Assembly: GCF_001468065.1 (NCBI RefSeq)
Contig: NZ_LNYZ01000019.1
Span: 1-53,536 of the forward strand
DNA length: 53,536 bases
Direction of reading: 5' to 3'
Source of the DNA: Legionella steigerwaltii
Lineage (GTDB): Bacteria > Pseudomonadota > Gammaproteobacteria > Legionellales > Legionellaceae
Below, piece by piece: positions 1-9,174 of this stretch (positions are counted from its first letter, which is position 1; the number at the start of each line of letters is the position of its first letter). The position numbers and the translations under genes were made by a program. The notes under the pieces were generated by a model. That model had not been told where the DNA came from and did not search any database. It worked only from the letters and a program-made list of their open reading frames with translations.

Positions 1-19
1 TTAATGATCCCGCCCCGTA

Positions 20-70
20 GGCGTGCTGCGTATTCTACTGATTTCACTCCCTATGTCAAACACTTTTTTC
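20..70 (-). promoter_or_regulatory. Strong sigma-70 promoter, probably of an rRNA operon
   Basis: Read on the minus strand, a perfect -35 TTGACA (54-59) is followed after 16 bases by TAGAAT (32-37). The discriminator beyond it is GC-rich (ACGCAGCA), and A-rich tracts (60-95) precede the -35 like an UP element. A near-consensus promoter with a GC-rich discriminator is typical of stringently controlled stable-RNA genes. It fires out of the window to the left, past the tyrS stop. I infer that an rRNA operon lies just outside; no rRNA sequence is inside the window. Confidence 0.6.
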
Positions 71-100
71 ATTTTTTTTAAAAAAATGATGACACTCTGT

Positions 101-1297
101 TTATTGCAAATGCAGTTTGGCAATTCTACGTTTGCCAACTTGTATTATATAGGTCTGGCCCGCAGTTAATACAAGGGTTGCATCTTCGACTTTATCACCA
201 TTTACTTTAACTGCGCCTTGCTTCACCAAGCGAATTGCTTCTGAGGTGCTCTGAGTTAAATTCATTTGCTTTAATATTTGGGCCAAGGACAGTTGTTCTT
301 GCATTGATATGGTTTGTTCCTCCAGATCTTCTGGAATAGCTCCTTTCTGAAAGCGTTCTATAAATTCTTTATGAGCACGCTCCGCTTGTGTTTGATCATG
401 AAAACGCGTCACAATTTCTTTAGCGAAATCAATTTTTATGTCTCTAGGATTCACGCCTTGAGCTACAGAATTCTTTAAGTTCTTTATTTCTTTTCCTGTT
501 TTAAAACTAAGCAAATCAATGTATCGCCACATAAGTTCATCAGATATGGACATAATTTTACCAAACATATCGACAGCAGGTTCATTAATACCAATATAGT
601 TATCAAGTGACTTAGACATTTTTTTCACACCATCTAAGCCCTCAATTAATGGAGTCATCATCACTACTTGCGGTTCAAGACCATAATGTTTTTGTAATTC
701 ACGTCCCATTAATAAATTAAATTTCTGATCCGAACCTCCCAACTCAACATCCGCTTTGAGTGCGACTGAATCATAACCCTGAAGTAAAGGATACAAGAAC
801 TCATGAATCGCGATTGGCTGCCCTGTAGTATAGCGTTTGTTAAAATCATCTCGTTCTAGCATACGAGCAACCGTGTGTGTCGCAGCTAAACGGATTAAGT
901 CTACTGCACTAAACTGGCCAAGCCATTGGGAATTAAATGCAACTCTTGTTTTGAGCGGATCTAAAATTTTAAAAACTTGCTCTTGATATGTTTTTGCATT
1001 TTCAAGAACGGTTTCTTGACTAAGAGGCAGACGGGTGACGTTCTTTCCTGTTGGATCGCCGATCATCGCTGTAAAATCACCGATTAAAAAAATGACCTCA
1101 TGACCGTATTGCTGGAATTGCCTTAGTTTATTAAGTAATACAGTATGTCCTAAATGCAAATCAGGTGCAGTTGGATCAAAACCTGCTTTTATTTTTAAGC
1201 TAGTTCCTTTTTGTAGTTTTTTTTCCAATTCATGCTGCGGAAGTACTTCCTCGCAGCCTCTTATTAGTTCGGAACATACTGAATCTTCAACTATCAT
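101..1297 (-). CDS. tyrS: Tyrosyl-tRNA synthetase
   Basis: This 398-residue protein is a class I aminoacyl-tRNA synthetase that charges tRNA-Tyr in the cytoplasm. Visible features are the HIGH-type motif HLGH near residue 48, the KMSKS loop ([11 protein letters not shown], near residue 230) and a C-terminal S4-like RNA-binding domain (from about residue 335). The length fits the roughly 400-residue TyrZ-like branch rather than the 424-residue E. coli TyrS. The ATG at 1297 gives the full N-terminus. The gene is divergent from the M23 peptidase gene, a pairing seen in many gammaproteobacteria, and its stop lies just upstream of an outward-facing rRNA-like promoter. Confidence 0.97.
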   Translation of the reverse strand: MIVEDSVCSELIRGCEEVLPQHELEKKLQKGTSLKIKAGFDPTAPDLHLGHTVLLNKLRQFQQYGHEVIFLIGDFTAMIGDPTGKNVTRLPLSQETVLENAKTYQEQVFKILDPLKTRVAFNSQWLGQFSAVDLIRLAATHTVARMLERDDFNKRYTTGQPIAIHEFLYPLLQGYDSVALKADVELGGSDQKFNLLMGRELQKHYGLEPQVVMMTPLIEGLDGVKKMSKSLDNYIGINEPAVDMFGKIMSISDELMWRYIDLLSFKTGKEIKNLKNSVAQGVNPRDIKIDFAKEIVTRFHDQTQAERAHKEFIERFQKGAIPEDLEEQTISMQEQLSLAQILKQMNLTQSTSEAIRLVKQGAVKVNGDKVEDATLVLTAGQTYIIQVGKRRIAKLHLQ

Positions 1298-1448
1298 GAC
1301 ATCAAAACCTTTATAAATGATTGACCTATCTTCTCACACCGAGTATCTTAGCCCGGTTGGCAATTTCCTGCCATACCTAAAAAAGGTGATTTAAAAATAA
1401 TTTGTCACCCGAAAATTTAAATAAGTGCAGACAATAGCATAGTTCCGG

Positions 1449-2963
1449 ATGGCAATGTATAGGCAAACGATGGATAAGAAACCTTATATATATATCGAAA
1501 AAAGAAAAACGAATAATAATAAAAAATCTAAGCCATCTAAGGTATTAATGGGTTTTACCTTAATTATTGCTTTTTCACTCCCCTATTTTCTTGTAAAAAA
1601 ATTTTCACATAACCCACATCAAGGACCTACAACTCAATCCATTGCCTTACCTGATCCTGATGGTGATGTATCAGAAGAATACCAAGATGAAACATATCAA
1701 GAAAACGCCTATCAAAATGTAGAAGAAGAGATAACTGAAGCGTCTAAGCCTGAACTTGCCAAGGACACAGCTAAAACGGTCGTCGATAACGTTGTTAAAA
1801 CAGTTAAGCCTGTCAAAAAAATTGTCAAAGACAATGAATGGCAAACCATTAGGCCCAGATCAGGTGACTCTATGGCAACCATATTTAAACGCCTTGGATT
1901 AACTGCCCAAAACTTACATCTAGTGATGCAAAAAAATCCTTATGCAAAAGCGCTTACCGCAATAAAACCAAGCCAGGAACTCAAATTTTTAATTAGTAAA
2001 AATAAGTTAGAAAAATTAGTTATCCCAATGAATAACATACAAACGCTGACAGTTTACAGGGATGGAGCAGTTTATAAAACGAAAGTAGATTCCAAAAAAG
2101 TAAAAACCCAAGAACGTTATGTCACAGGGGTGGTCACAGGATCTTTATATACTACAGCGCAACGCTTAGGAATCCCTAGGAAATTAATTCAGCAAATGAC
2201 TACGATTTTACGAAAAGATATAGATTTCTCACGTTCTGTTCGTAGTGGTGACCGATTTTCCATTGCCTATGACAGCTTTTATGTAGAAAACAAAATGGTA
2301 GGAATTGGTGATATTGTTGCTGTAAGTTACACGAATCAGGGCAAGACTGCTCAGGCAGTACGACATATTAGTAGAAATGGTAACCGTGATTACTATACTC
2401 CTAAAGGCGAAAGTTTTAAGAAAGCCTTTTCACGCTATCCTATTAAGTTCAGTCATATAAGCTCAACCTTTACTTCTACAAGATATCACCCAATATTGCA
2501 CTATAAAAGAGCACATAAAGGGATTGATCTCGCAGCCCCAATTGGAACACCAATTCAATCAGTCGGTGACGGAACCATTACTAATATTGGTAGACACAAT
2601 GGTTATGGAAACATGATTGAAGTCAAACACGATAAAACCTACAGTACGCTTTATGGACACATGCTTCGATTTGCAAAAGGTCTGTCCAAAGGCAGCAGAA
2701 TTAAACGAGGTCAAGTGATTGGCTACGTAGGTCAAACAGGTCTTGCAACAGGACCTCATTGTCATTATGAGCTTCATGTTCATAATCAACCAAGAAATCC
2801 AACAACAACATATCTGCCTACGGCCTCTCCTGTTCCTGCACGAGAATTAGCCCAATTTAAAGCGAAAGTACGTAATGTGTTTGCCCACTTGAAATCACTT
2901 GAAAAAACAAATTACGCCAGTAAAGGTAAAAGTAAAGGCAAGAAAAAGACAAAAGTTGGATAA
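1449..2963 (+). CDS. Membrane-anchored M23 (LytM) murein endopeptidase, MepM-like
   Basis: The 504-residue protein probably cleaves peptide cross-links in periplasmic peptidoglycan. A basic N-terminus is followed by one membrane segment (about residues 33-50), an acidic linker, an OapA/LysM-like region (about 130-200) and a C-terminal M23 domain. The zinc ligands are visible: HKGID (His356, Asp360) and the HxH of GPHCHYEL (His437, His439), so the enzyme looks active. Several ATGs are available (1449, 1455, 1470) and none has a strong ribosome-binding site, so the start is uncertain by a few codons. It is divergent from tyrS, as mepM relatives often are. MepM is the closest family type; the exact substrate bond is inferred. 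Confidence 0.9.
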   Translation: MAMYRQTMDKKPYIYIEKRKTNNNKKSKPSKVLMGFTLIIAFSLPYFLVKKFSHNPHQGPTTQSIALPDPDGDVSEEYQDETYQENAYQNVEEEITEASKPELAKDTAKTVVDNVVKTVKPVKKIVKDNEWQTIRPRSGDSMATIFKRLGLTAQNLHLVMQKNPYAKALTAIKPSQELKFLISKNKLEKLVIPMNNIQTLTVYRDGAVYKTKVDSKKVKTQERYVTGVVTGSLYTTAQRLGIPRKLIQQMTTILRKDIDFSRSVRSGDRFSIAYDSFYVENKMVGIGDIVAVSYTNQGKTAQAVRHISRNGNRDYYTPKGESFKKAFSRYPIKFSHISSTFTSTRYHPILHYKRAHKGIDLAAPIGTPIQSVGDGTITNIGRHNGYGNMIEVKHDKTYSTLYGHMLRFAKGLSKGSRIKRGQVIGYVGQTGLATGPHCHYELHVHNQPRNPTTTYLPTASPVPARELAQFKAKVRNVFAHLKSLEKTNYASKGKSKGKKKTKVG

Positions 2964-3031
2964 TCTTTAACTCAATAAAAACGAATGATTGCAATCGTTG
3001 AAAAGCATTTATCTGTAAATGTTCATAATTT

Positions 3032-3093
3032 GTAGCCTGGGTGAAACTAAGTGGAACCCGGGCTTCGGTCCTACGAACCTTCACCCAGGCTAC
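3032..3093. repeat. GTAGCCTGGG palindromic repeat, copy 1 (short)
   Basis: Short copy of an interspersed palindrome. It has the common ends GTAGCCTGGGTGAA and TTCACCCAGGCTAC but a reduced, less symmetrical middle. It lies between the convergent M23 peptidase and spmB genes and may serve as a bidirectional transcription end. Confidence 0.8.
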
Positions 3094-3110
3094 CCCGCTC
3101 TGTCGAAGCA

Positions 3111-3647
3111 TCACCCGAATAAATAACGACAAACAATCACGGATGCAATAATTCCGGCCAGATCTGCTAATAAGCCTGCTGGAATAGCATGTCGTGTTCT
3201 TCGAATTCCTATCGAACCAAAATAAACAGCAATTACATAAAATGTTGTTTCTGTGCTTCCCATCATCGTTGCCGCAATTTTTGAAATGATTGAATCTCCA
3301 CCATATTGATGAATCAATTCTGCCATCATTCCCGTTGAAGCACTTCCTGAAAAAGGCCGGATTAAAGCTAATGGTAATACTTCTGGAGGCATACCAATCA
3401 TCGCTAAAAGAGGAGCAAGCAAATTTGCTATTAGACTAAAAAAACCTGAAGCGCGCAGCATGCCTATAGCCACTATCATTGCGATTAAGTAGGGAACAAT
3501 ACTCAAAATCGTATCAAAACCTTGTTTGGCTCCAACAATAAATGCATCAAAAACATTAATTTTTTTTACTACCGCAGCATATAAAGGAATACCCACAATA
3601 AAAACTAAAAGCATCCAATTGGATAATTGATTCGCGAATCCACTCAT
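3111..3647 (-). CDS. spmB: Spore maturation protein B-like membrane protein
   Basis: This 178-residue protein has several hydrophobic segments and a nucleoside-recognition (Gate) domain, seen in the conserved stretch around FSGSASTGMMAELI. SpmA/SpmB pairs are widespread in bacteria that do not sporulate, and their true function is unsettled; a transport role is suspected from the Gate domain. Its ATG overlaps the spmA stop by four bases, so the two are very probably translationally coupled and act together in the inner membrane. Confidence 0.88.
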   Translation of the reverse strand: MSGFANQLSNWMLLVFIVGIPLYAAVVKKINVFDAFIVGAKQGFDTILSIVPYLIAMIVAIGMLRASGFFSLIANLLAPLLAMIGMPPEVLPLALIRPFSGSASTGMMAELIHQYGGDSIISKIAATMMGSTETTFYVIAVYFGSIGIRRTRHAIPAGLLADLAGIIASVIVCRYLFG

Positions 3648-4261
3648 AGGCTGTCTTTCCTTCCAACACGAAATATGGGTAATTTTGCTAATTGTTTTAC
3701 GGAAATAATGGCAACTAAAGTAGAAATGATTGTGGCAATCAAAGAACTAACTATCACACTACTTGGATTAGTGCTCCCATTTGCCGCCAAATAAGCAATC
3801 GCGGTAGCAGGAATTAATTGTACACTCGAGGTATTAATTGCCAGAAAAGTACACATAGAATTGGTTGCAATTTTTGCATGCTGATTCAGTGTTTGTAACT
3901 CTTTCATCGCTTGTAATCCAAATGGAGTTGCTGCATTGGCAAGCCCCAGCATATTCGCAGCGATATTCATAGTCATAGCCCCCATTGCAGGGTGCTCAAC
4001 AGGAATATCAGGAAACAATCGTCTTAAAATCGGTCTGAGTAGTTTTCCCAATAAAGTAACCAATCCTGATTCGTTCGCTATGGACATAATTCCTAGCCAT
4101 AAGGACATGATTCCAGCTAAACCAAGAGCAATTTCAAAGCCAAGCTTGGCTGACTCAGTAACAGCACGAGCAACTTCATCGATACGCCCTTCAATCACGC
4201 CAACTATGACAGAAATCAGTATCATCCCTAACCAGATTAAATTAAGCATTCTTGCCTCCAT
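3644..4261 (-). CDS. spmA: Spore maturation protein A-like membrane protein
   Basis: The 205-residue, strongly hydrophobic protein is the first gene of a two-gene spmA-spmB unit. The Gate/nucleoside-recognition signature is visible around MTMNIAANMLGLANAATPFG and CTFLAINTSSVQLIPATAIA. Length and topology fit the SpmA family; the name comes from Bacillus and does not imply sporulation here. A second ATG 12 bases inside (4249, MLNLIW) is also a reasonable start. A short gap separates it from the divergent DUF1460 gene. The membrane partner role with SpmB is inferred from coupling; no substrate can be named. Confidence 0.88.
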   Translation of the reverse strand: MEARMLNLIWLGMILISVIVGVIEGRIDEVARAVTESAKLGFEIALGLAGIMSLWLGIMSIANESGLVTLLGKLLRPILRRLFPDIPVEHPAMGAMTMNIAANMLGLANAATPFGLQAMKELQTLNQHAKIATNSMCTFLAINTSSVQLIPATAIAYLAANGSTNPSSVIVSSLIATIISTLVAIISVKQLAKLPIFRVGRKDSL

Positions 4262-4315
4262 ACTTCAGAACAGGTTAAGATGTAGTCATTATTTGGCTTT
4301 AGATAGAAAAAACTG

Positions 4316-5314
4316 ATGAAGTACACCCTGACTCCCTTAAAACATCTGATCTGTATAACCTGTTTCCTCATATCTTTTTCAAGTTATGCTTTTGACTCAA
4401 ATACTACTGAAAAACAGGCTAATTCCTCAATAGAAGAACTATACCATAGACTAAGCAGCATGCCGAATAATTCCATGCCAGATAGAATAGATTGGTTTAG
4501 TAGCCAATTTTTAGGTATCCCTTATCTTCTCGGGTCATTAGGAGAAGGCCCCAAAGCCCGATACGATCAATTTCCCCAATACCGTGTTGATGCATTCGAT
4601 TGTGATACTTATGTTAATACGGTTCTGTCTTTAGCTTTGTCAAACTCGCTTCCCTCGTTCCAACAATGCATAAAAAATATGCGTTATAAAAACGGTATTG
4701 TTTCTTATCTACAACGAAATCATTTCCAAGGCTTAGATTGGAATCAAAACAATCAATACAATGGAATACTTAAAGATATTACATTAACTATTAAAGATAA
4801 AAATAATAAACCAGTAGCTCAAATTGCCGATGCTGTTATTAATAAACCTAATTGGTATGCTTATAAAACTGTCGGAACAATTAGACTAGAAAATGCCGAT
4901 AAAATAAAAGAGGAAGAACGACTTGGCGAGTTAAAAAAGAAAGGCGCTAAACTAGAGGTCACTACAGAAAAAGTTCCTTACATTCCCTTTACTGCATTAT
5001 TTCCCGAAAAAAATAAACCCGATATGTATTTATTTGCGCAAATTCCTCATGGAGCAATCATTGAAATTGTTAGACCAAACTGGGACCTAAGCCAAAAAAT
5101 TGGCACTGCATTAAATGTTTCCCATTTAGGTTTTGCAATTAAGAATAAGGGGAAATTGTATTTTCGACAAGCTTCGTCTGAATATGGCAAAGTAGTTGAT
5201 GTTCCATTAATTGAATATCTTGAAAAGGCACAAAGTAGCCCAACAATTAAAGGCATTAACGTTCAAGTCGTTGTACCTAAAAAACCATTAACAGATTGTA
5301 AAATGCCTGTTTAA
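4316..5314 (+). CDS. Secreted DUF1460 (NlpC/P60-like) probable amidase
   Basis: The 332-residue protein starts with a signal peptide (hydrophobic stretch HLICITCFLISFSSYA, then Phe-Asp). The rest matches the DUF1460 family, whose solved members have an NlpC/P60-like cysteine-amidase fold and act on cell-wall fragments. The likely catalytic Cys is in DAFDCDTYVNT and the likely His in VSHLGFAI. Substrate and partners cannot be read from sequence. It is a single gene between spmA (divergent) and pepA (same strand, separated by a palindromic repeat). A periplasmic or secreted wall-amidase role is inferred from the family. Confidence 0.8.
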   Translation: MKYTLTPLKHLICITCFLISFSSYAFDSNTTEKQANSSIEELYHRLSSMPNNSMPDRIDWFSSQFLGIPYLLGSLGEGPKARYDQFPQYRVDAFDCDTYVNTVLSLALSNSLPSFQQCIKNMRYKNGIVSYLQRNHFQGLDWNQNNQYNGILKDITLTIKDKNNKPVAQIADAVINKPNWYAYKTVGTIRLENADKIKEEERLGELKKKGAKLEVTTEKVPYIPFTALFPEKNKPDMYLFAQIPHGAIIEIVRPNWDLSQKIGTALNVSHLGFAIKNKGKLYFRQASSEYGKVVDVPLIEYLEKAQSSPTIKGINVQVVVPKKPLTDCKMPV

Positions 5315-5350
5315 AACCAAACTTAGTTTAGGTAAACTACAAGTAAAAAT

Positions 5351-5430
5351 GTAGCCTGGGTGAAGCGCAGCGCAACCCGGTTTTAATTGAACTAAAATTC
5401 CCGGGTTACGCTACGCTTCACCCAGGCTAC
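5351..5430. repeat. GTAGCCTGGG palindromic repeat, copy 2
   Basis: Full-length copy of about 80 bp. The arms of about 30 bases (GTAGCCTGGGTGAAGCGCAG... and its complement ending CCCAGGCTAC) differ at only two or three positions, and the central loop is AT-rich. It lies between the DUF1460 gene and pepA. Confidence 0.92.
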
Positions 5431-5453
5431 ACGAGGCATTAGGATCATAAAAA

Positions 5454-6905
5454 ATGAATTATGAATTAACACAGAAACCCTCGTTATCGACCAGTGAGTG
5501 TCTTGTACTTGGAGTATTTTCTGATGCGAAATTATCTGATTTTGCTCTGGCCTTAGATAAGAAAAACCAAGGTCTAATCAGCAAACTCATTGAGAAAACA
5601 TCTGAAGCTGGCGATATACAATGGCATCATGATCTGCATGGAACCTTATTAATCATTCAATGTGGCGAGCAAGCAAAATTCAGTCCTTCCCAACTAAAAA
5701 AAAGGATCACTGAGATTACGGTAGCACTTATCAAGCACCGCATTCGTAGTGCAACAGTATGTCTGCCTCAAATAACACAACATTCCGCAGACTGGCAATT
5801 GGAACAAATGATTATTCAAATGGATAATCAACGATATCAATTACTGGATTTTAAAAAGAAAAAAGCAAAGGCCCATCAATTAGAATCCGTCGCATTTTAT
5901 TTACCCAATGCACATAGTGAGGGTTTAAAATTAGGACAAGCAATTGCAGCGGGCGTTAAATTGACTCGTAATCTAGCGAACATGCCGGCCAATATTTGTA
6001 CCCCCACTTATTTAGGCGAGCAAGCAACGCAGTTAGCTAAAGAATTCCCTCAAAGCATGAATTGTAAAGTGATGGGGCCAGAAGAAATGCGCCAAATGGG
6101 CATGGAAACTTTATTGGCAGTTGCTCAAGGTTCAGTCCAGCCACCAAGACTGATAGACATACATTACAAAGGCGCTGAAGATGCTCCCCCAATCATACTG
6201 GTTGGCAAAGGAATTACTTTTGATTCGGGTGGATTATCTATCAAGCCTGCCAATGCTATGGATGAAATGAAATATGATATGTCAGGCGCGGCCAGTGTAT
6301 TAGGTACTTTAAAAGCATGCGCTATGCTGAAGCTGCCCATTAATGTAATCGGGTTGATTGCCAGTGCTGAAAATATGGTAAGCGGTACTGCCGTCAAATC
6401 AGGTGATATTGTCACCAGTATGTCTGGACAAACCGTTGAAATTATTAATACTGATGCCGAGGGTCGTCTGGTATTAGCTGATGCACTTACCTATGCTGAG
6501 CGATATCAACCCGAATTTGTCATCGATGTTGCAACCCTTACCGGAGGCATCATTGTTGCTCTAGGGACAGTAGCCTCCGGCTTTATGACCCAAGATGAAG
6601 AGTTAGCTCAGCTAATCGAAAATGCCGCTCAAGAAAGTAATGATCGTGTCTGGCGTATGCCTTTGGATGATGACTATCAAGATGCACTTGATAGTCCGTT
6701 AGCAGATATGATCAATGCGAATTTTGATCGTACTGCGAGCAGTATTACCGCCGCATGTTTCCTGTCCCGCTTTACGGAAAAATATAGGTGGGCCCATTTG
6801 GACATTGCAGGTACAGCTTGGGTTTTTGGTAAAAATCGTAATGCTACAGGCAGACCTGTTCCCTTATTAACTCAGATAATACGCCATGCCATCAATTCGC
6901 GTTGA
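5454..6905 (+). CDS. pepA: M17 leucyl aminopeptidase PepA
   Basis: The 483-residue cytosolic dimetal aminopeptidase removes N-terminal residues from peptides. The M17 signature [14 protein letters not shown] is intact, and the other metal/catalytic elements are present ([11 protein letters not shown] and the [12 protein letters not shown] region). In E. coli PepA is also a DNA-binding accessory factor in site-specific recombination and carAB control; whether that applies here is unknown. holC starts 20 bases before the pepA stop, so they form a coupled pair. A second M17 enzyme is encoded nearby on the other strand. Confidence 0.95.
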   Translation: MNYELTQKPSLSTSECLVLGVFSDAKLSDFALALDKKNQGLISKLIEKTSEAGDIQWHHDLHGTLLIIQCGEQAKFSPSQLKKRITEITVALIKHRIRSATVCLPQITQHSADWQLEQMIIQMDNQRYQLLDFKKKKAKAHQLESVAFYLPNAHSEGLKLGQAIAAGVKLTRNLANMPANICTPTYLGEQATQLAKEFPQSMNCKVMGPEEMRQMGMETLLAVAQGSVQPPRLIDIHYKGAEDAPPIILVGKGITFDSGGLSIKPANAMDEMKYDMSGAASVLGTLKACAMLKLPINVIGLIASAENMVSGTAVKSGDIVTSMSGQTVEIINTDAEGRLVLADALTYAERYQPEFVIDVATLTGGIIVALGTVASGFMTQDEELAQLIENAAQESNDRVWRMPLDDDYQDALDSPLADMINANFDRTASSITAACFLSRFTEKYRWAHLDIAGTAWVFGKNRNATGRPVPLLTQIIRHAINSR

Positions 6906-7320
6906 TTTTTATTTATTAGCGAGCGACCAGAACGATGCTCGTTGGCTGCTCGCTTGCCGTCTTTTGGAAAAAGCATATGCTAAAGGACATAAAGTTTATG
7001 TCTTATGCAATAACAAACACGATGCTGAGTTACTAGATGAGCTGTTATGGACGTTCAAAGAAGACAGTTTTATTCCACATAACTTACAAGGTGAAGGACC
7101 TGAGCCACCACCTCCAATACAAATTGGTTATGAACGTGAACCAAGGGGGTTTAATGATATTTTATTGAATCTTACGAGTTATGTCCCGGATTTTTACCCT
7201 AAATTTAAACGTATTATGGAAGTCGTAATCAACGTAGAAGCGGATAAAGAACAAAGTCGCGCGCATTATAGAGACTATAGAGCAAAAGGTTGCGAATTGC
7301 ATACACATCAGATTGATTGA
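6886..7320 (+). CDS. holC: DNA polymerase III chi subunit
   Basis: The 144-residue protein matches HolC, the clamp-loader chi subunit that links the replisome to SSB-coated DNA. Family features are the N-terminal RVDFYLLAS, the middle [20 protein letters not shown] and a C-terminal Arg-rich helix (HYRDYRAKG). It overlaps the end of pepA by 20 bases, the usual pepA-holC arrangement. In enterics valS follows; here a palindromic repeat and an opposing gene follow instead, so valS is not in this cluster. Confidence 0.93.
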   Translation: MPSIRVDFYLLASDQNDARWLLACRLLEKAYAKGHKVYVLCNNKHDAELLDELLWTFKEDSFIPHNLQGEGPEPPPPIQIGYEREPRGFNDILLNLTSYVPDFYPKFKRIMEVVINVEADKEQSRAHYRDYRAKGCELHTHQID

Positions 7321-7341
7321 AATAGTCAGCAAAAACAAATT

Positions 7342-7430
7342 GTAGCCTGGGTGTAGCGAAGCGAAACCCGGGTTTCTGAGCATGGCTGAACGTCTTTATC
7401 CCGGGTTTCGCTTCGCTGCACCCAGGCTAC
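7342..7430. repeat. GTAGCCTGGG palindromic repeat, copy 3
   Basis: Copy of about 89 bp. Its 31-base arms are complementary except for one position. Compared with the copy at 22561 the arms carry different bases (GCGAAGCGAAAC against GCGCAGCGGAAC), yet within each copy the two arms still match. It lies between the convergent holC and DUF1840 genes. Confidence 0.93.
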
Positions 7431-7450
7431 AAAACTACGGAGGAACGCAT

Positions 7451-7741
7451 TTAATCCCAGAGAACATCCTTATCTTTTTTTATTGCAGCTTGTAATAAGC
7501 TTATTAAAGGAATAGCACGCTTTGCTAAGCTTATAACTGGTTCATTTTCCTCATCGTCCTCAGCACCTTTTTTTTCTTTGCTAAGAGCAGACTGTAACTT
7601 TTCCAAAGCTTCTGGTATGTTTTCTGCTTTAATCGCTCCTGGAATAGTACCACTATGTCCCATTAAAGAAAGCAGGCGTTTAGCCACATCTGCAAAATAC
7701 ATAATATCTTCATAAGCATCTGTATGAAACGTCACCAACAT
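7451..7741 (-). CDS. DUF1840 family protein
   Basis: The 96-residue cytoplasmic protein matches DUF1840: N-terminal MLVTFHTDAYEDIMYF, a charged middle with consecutive acidic residues, and C-terminal SLAKRAIPLISLLQAA ending in Leu-Trp-Asp. Its function is unknown. A good ribosome-binding site (GGAGATTTT) precedes the ATG at 7741. It is the third gene in line with murJ and the second aminopeptidase, about 64 bases beyond the latter's stop, and may be cotranscribed with them. Confidence 0.8.
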   Translation of the reverse strand: MLVTFHTDAYEDIMYFADVAKRLLSLMGHSGTIPGAIKAENIPEALEKLQSALSKEKKGAEDDEENEPVISLAKRAIPLISLLQAAIKKDKDVLWD

Positions 7742-7805
7742 AAAATCTCCTTTTTACACTGACTGAAGCCTGGTTGCTTGCAACTAGGATTTTTAAAATA
7801 CTACA

Positions 7806-9170
7806 TTAGCTATACACTCGTAACAAATATTCTGCAACCGCACGTAATCCCATCGCCTCACCACCTTCTGGTTTACCAGGTTTGCTACCTAAGTTCCATG
7901 CCATGATATCAAAATGCATCCATGGTATGGATTTTGTCACGAAGCGTTGAAGAAATAATCCAGCAACAATAGCCCCAGCATATGGATGATCACTGGAGTT
8001 AACTAAATCAGCCACATTGGAGCGAAGTAACTCTTCGTATGCAGCAAATAAAGGCAAGCGCCAGACAGGATCAACTGCTTGGTGAGATGCTGCAGCTACT
8101 TCTACAGCCAATTGATCATTATTGGTAAATAGGGCAGCAATTTCCGTACCGACTGAAACCCTGGCAGCTCCTGTTAACGTAGCAAAATCGATCAGTAACT
8201 CGGGCTGTTCTTCACATGCTTTTACTAAAGCATCAGCCAAAACTAAACGTCCTTCTGCATCTGTATTATGAATCTCTACAGTTAAGCCATTACGCATTGT
8301 TAAGACATCACCAGGTCTAAATGCATCAGGCCCTATAGAGTTTTCTACAGCAGGAATAAGCATTTGCAAGCGCACCGGTAAGTTACGTGTCATAATCCAT
8401 TGTGCAAGGCCAATTACATGTGCTGCCCCCCCCATGTCTTTTTTCATGAAACGCATGCCAGAAGCAGATTTAATATCCAGGCCTCCGCTGTCAAAACAAA
8501 CTCCTTTTCCTACAAGTGTAATACGAGGGTTTTTCTCATCCCCCCAAGTTAATGACAACAAGCGAGGTGCTGATTTGGAAGCACGCCCAACGGCATGGAT
8601 TGCTGGAAAATTATCGTTCAGTAATTCATCACCGACCCATTGTCTAAATTGCCCATTATATGTTTTTGCTAATTGCTCCACCACTTCAGCTAATTCTTTT
8701 GGGCCTAAATCACTGGTCGGTTTATTTACCAAATCCCTTACTAAAAATTGAGCTTGGGTTAATGCCAAAAGTGCATTCCAATCATCTGGATGGACAACTA
8801 AAACACGAGGTTGTACCTCTTGCTTTTTATATACCTCAAAGCGATATTGTGCCAAAGCCCAACTCATTGCGGCTTCTTGAGTACATCTGCCTTGTACCTG
8901 ATATACATTAGGTGGAAGTACTAGTGCTGCATTTGCTAAAGCCTGAACCTCATTTCCATCACCTGTACCAATATAGGCTTTATCAATTAATCCATCTGCA
9001 TTCTGGATAAAACATGAATCGCCCATTTTTCCTTTGAATTGATGCACAGCAAGAGAATTTTGTTCTGCAGAAGTAAACATGTTGATCCCTTCTTCCCACT
9101 GATCTTGTGAAATCATATAAAGAGGAATCGCTCTATCACTCTGAGTGTCATAAAATAACTTTGCTTGCAT
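7806..9170 (-). CDS. Second M17 family leucyl aminopeptidase
   Basis: The 454-residue enzyme has the intact M17 signature [15 protein letters not shown] plus VGKGVCFDSGGLDIKSA and MKKDMGGAAHVIG, so all metal ligands appear present. Its shorter, divergent N-terminal domain sets it apart from the PepA gene nearby and makes it more PepB-like, although I do not assign that symbol. It begins four bases after the murJ stop, so the two are almost certainly one transcript. The role is presumably cytosolic peptide turnover; the reason for pairing with a lipid II flippase is not apparent. Confidence 0.9.
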   Translation of the reverse strand: MQAKLFYDTQSDRAIPLYMISQDQWEEGINMFTSAEQNSLAVHQFKGKMGDSCFIQNADGLIDKAYIGTGDGNEVQALANAALVLPPNVYQVQGRCTQEAAMSWALAQYRFEVYKKQEVQPRVLVVHPDDWNALLALTQAQFLVRDLVNKPTSDLGPKELAEVVEQLAKTYNGQFRQWVGDELLNDNFPAIHAVGRASKSAPRLLSLTWGDEKNPRITLVGKGVCFDSGGLDIKSASGMRFMKKDMGGAAHVIGLAQWIMTRNLPVRLQMLIPAVENSIGPDAFRPGDVLTMRNGLTVEIHNTDAEGRLVLADALVKACEEQPELLIDFATLTGAARVSVGTEIAALFTNNDQLAVEVAAASHQAVDPVWRLPLFAAYEELLRSNVADLVNSSDHPYAGAIVAGLFLQRFVTKSIPWMHFDIMAWNLGSKPGKPEGGEAMGLRAVAEYLLRVYS

Positions 9171-9174
9171 TCTT

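Noticed and set aside
3936..4316. Plus-strand reading frame of 126 codons over spmA
   Set aside because: It is antisense to spmA, a conserved membrane-protein gene with strong family features.
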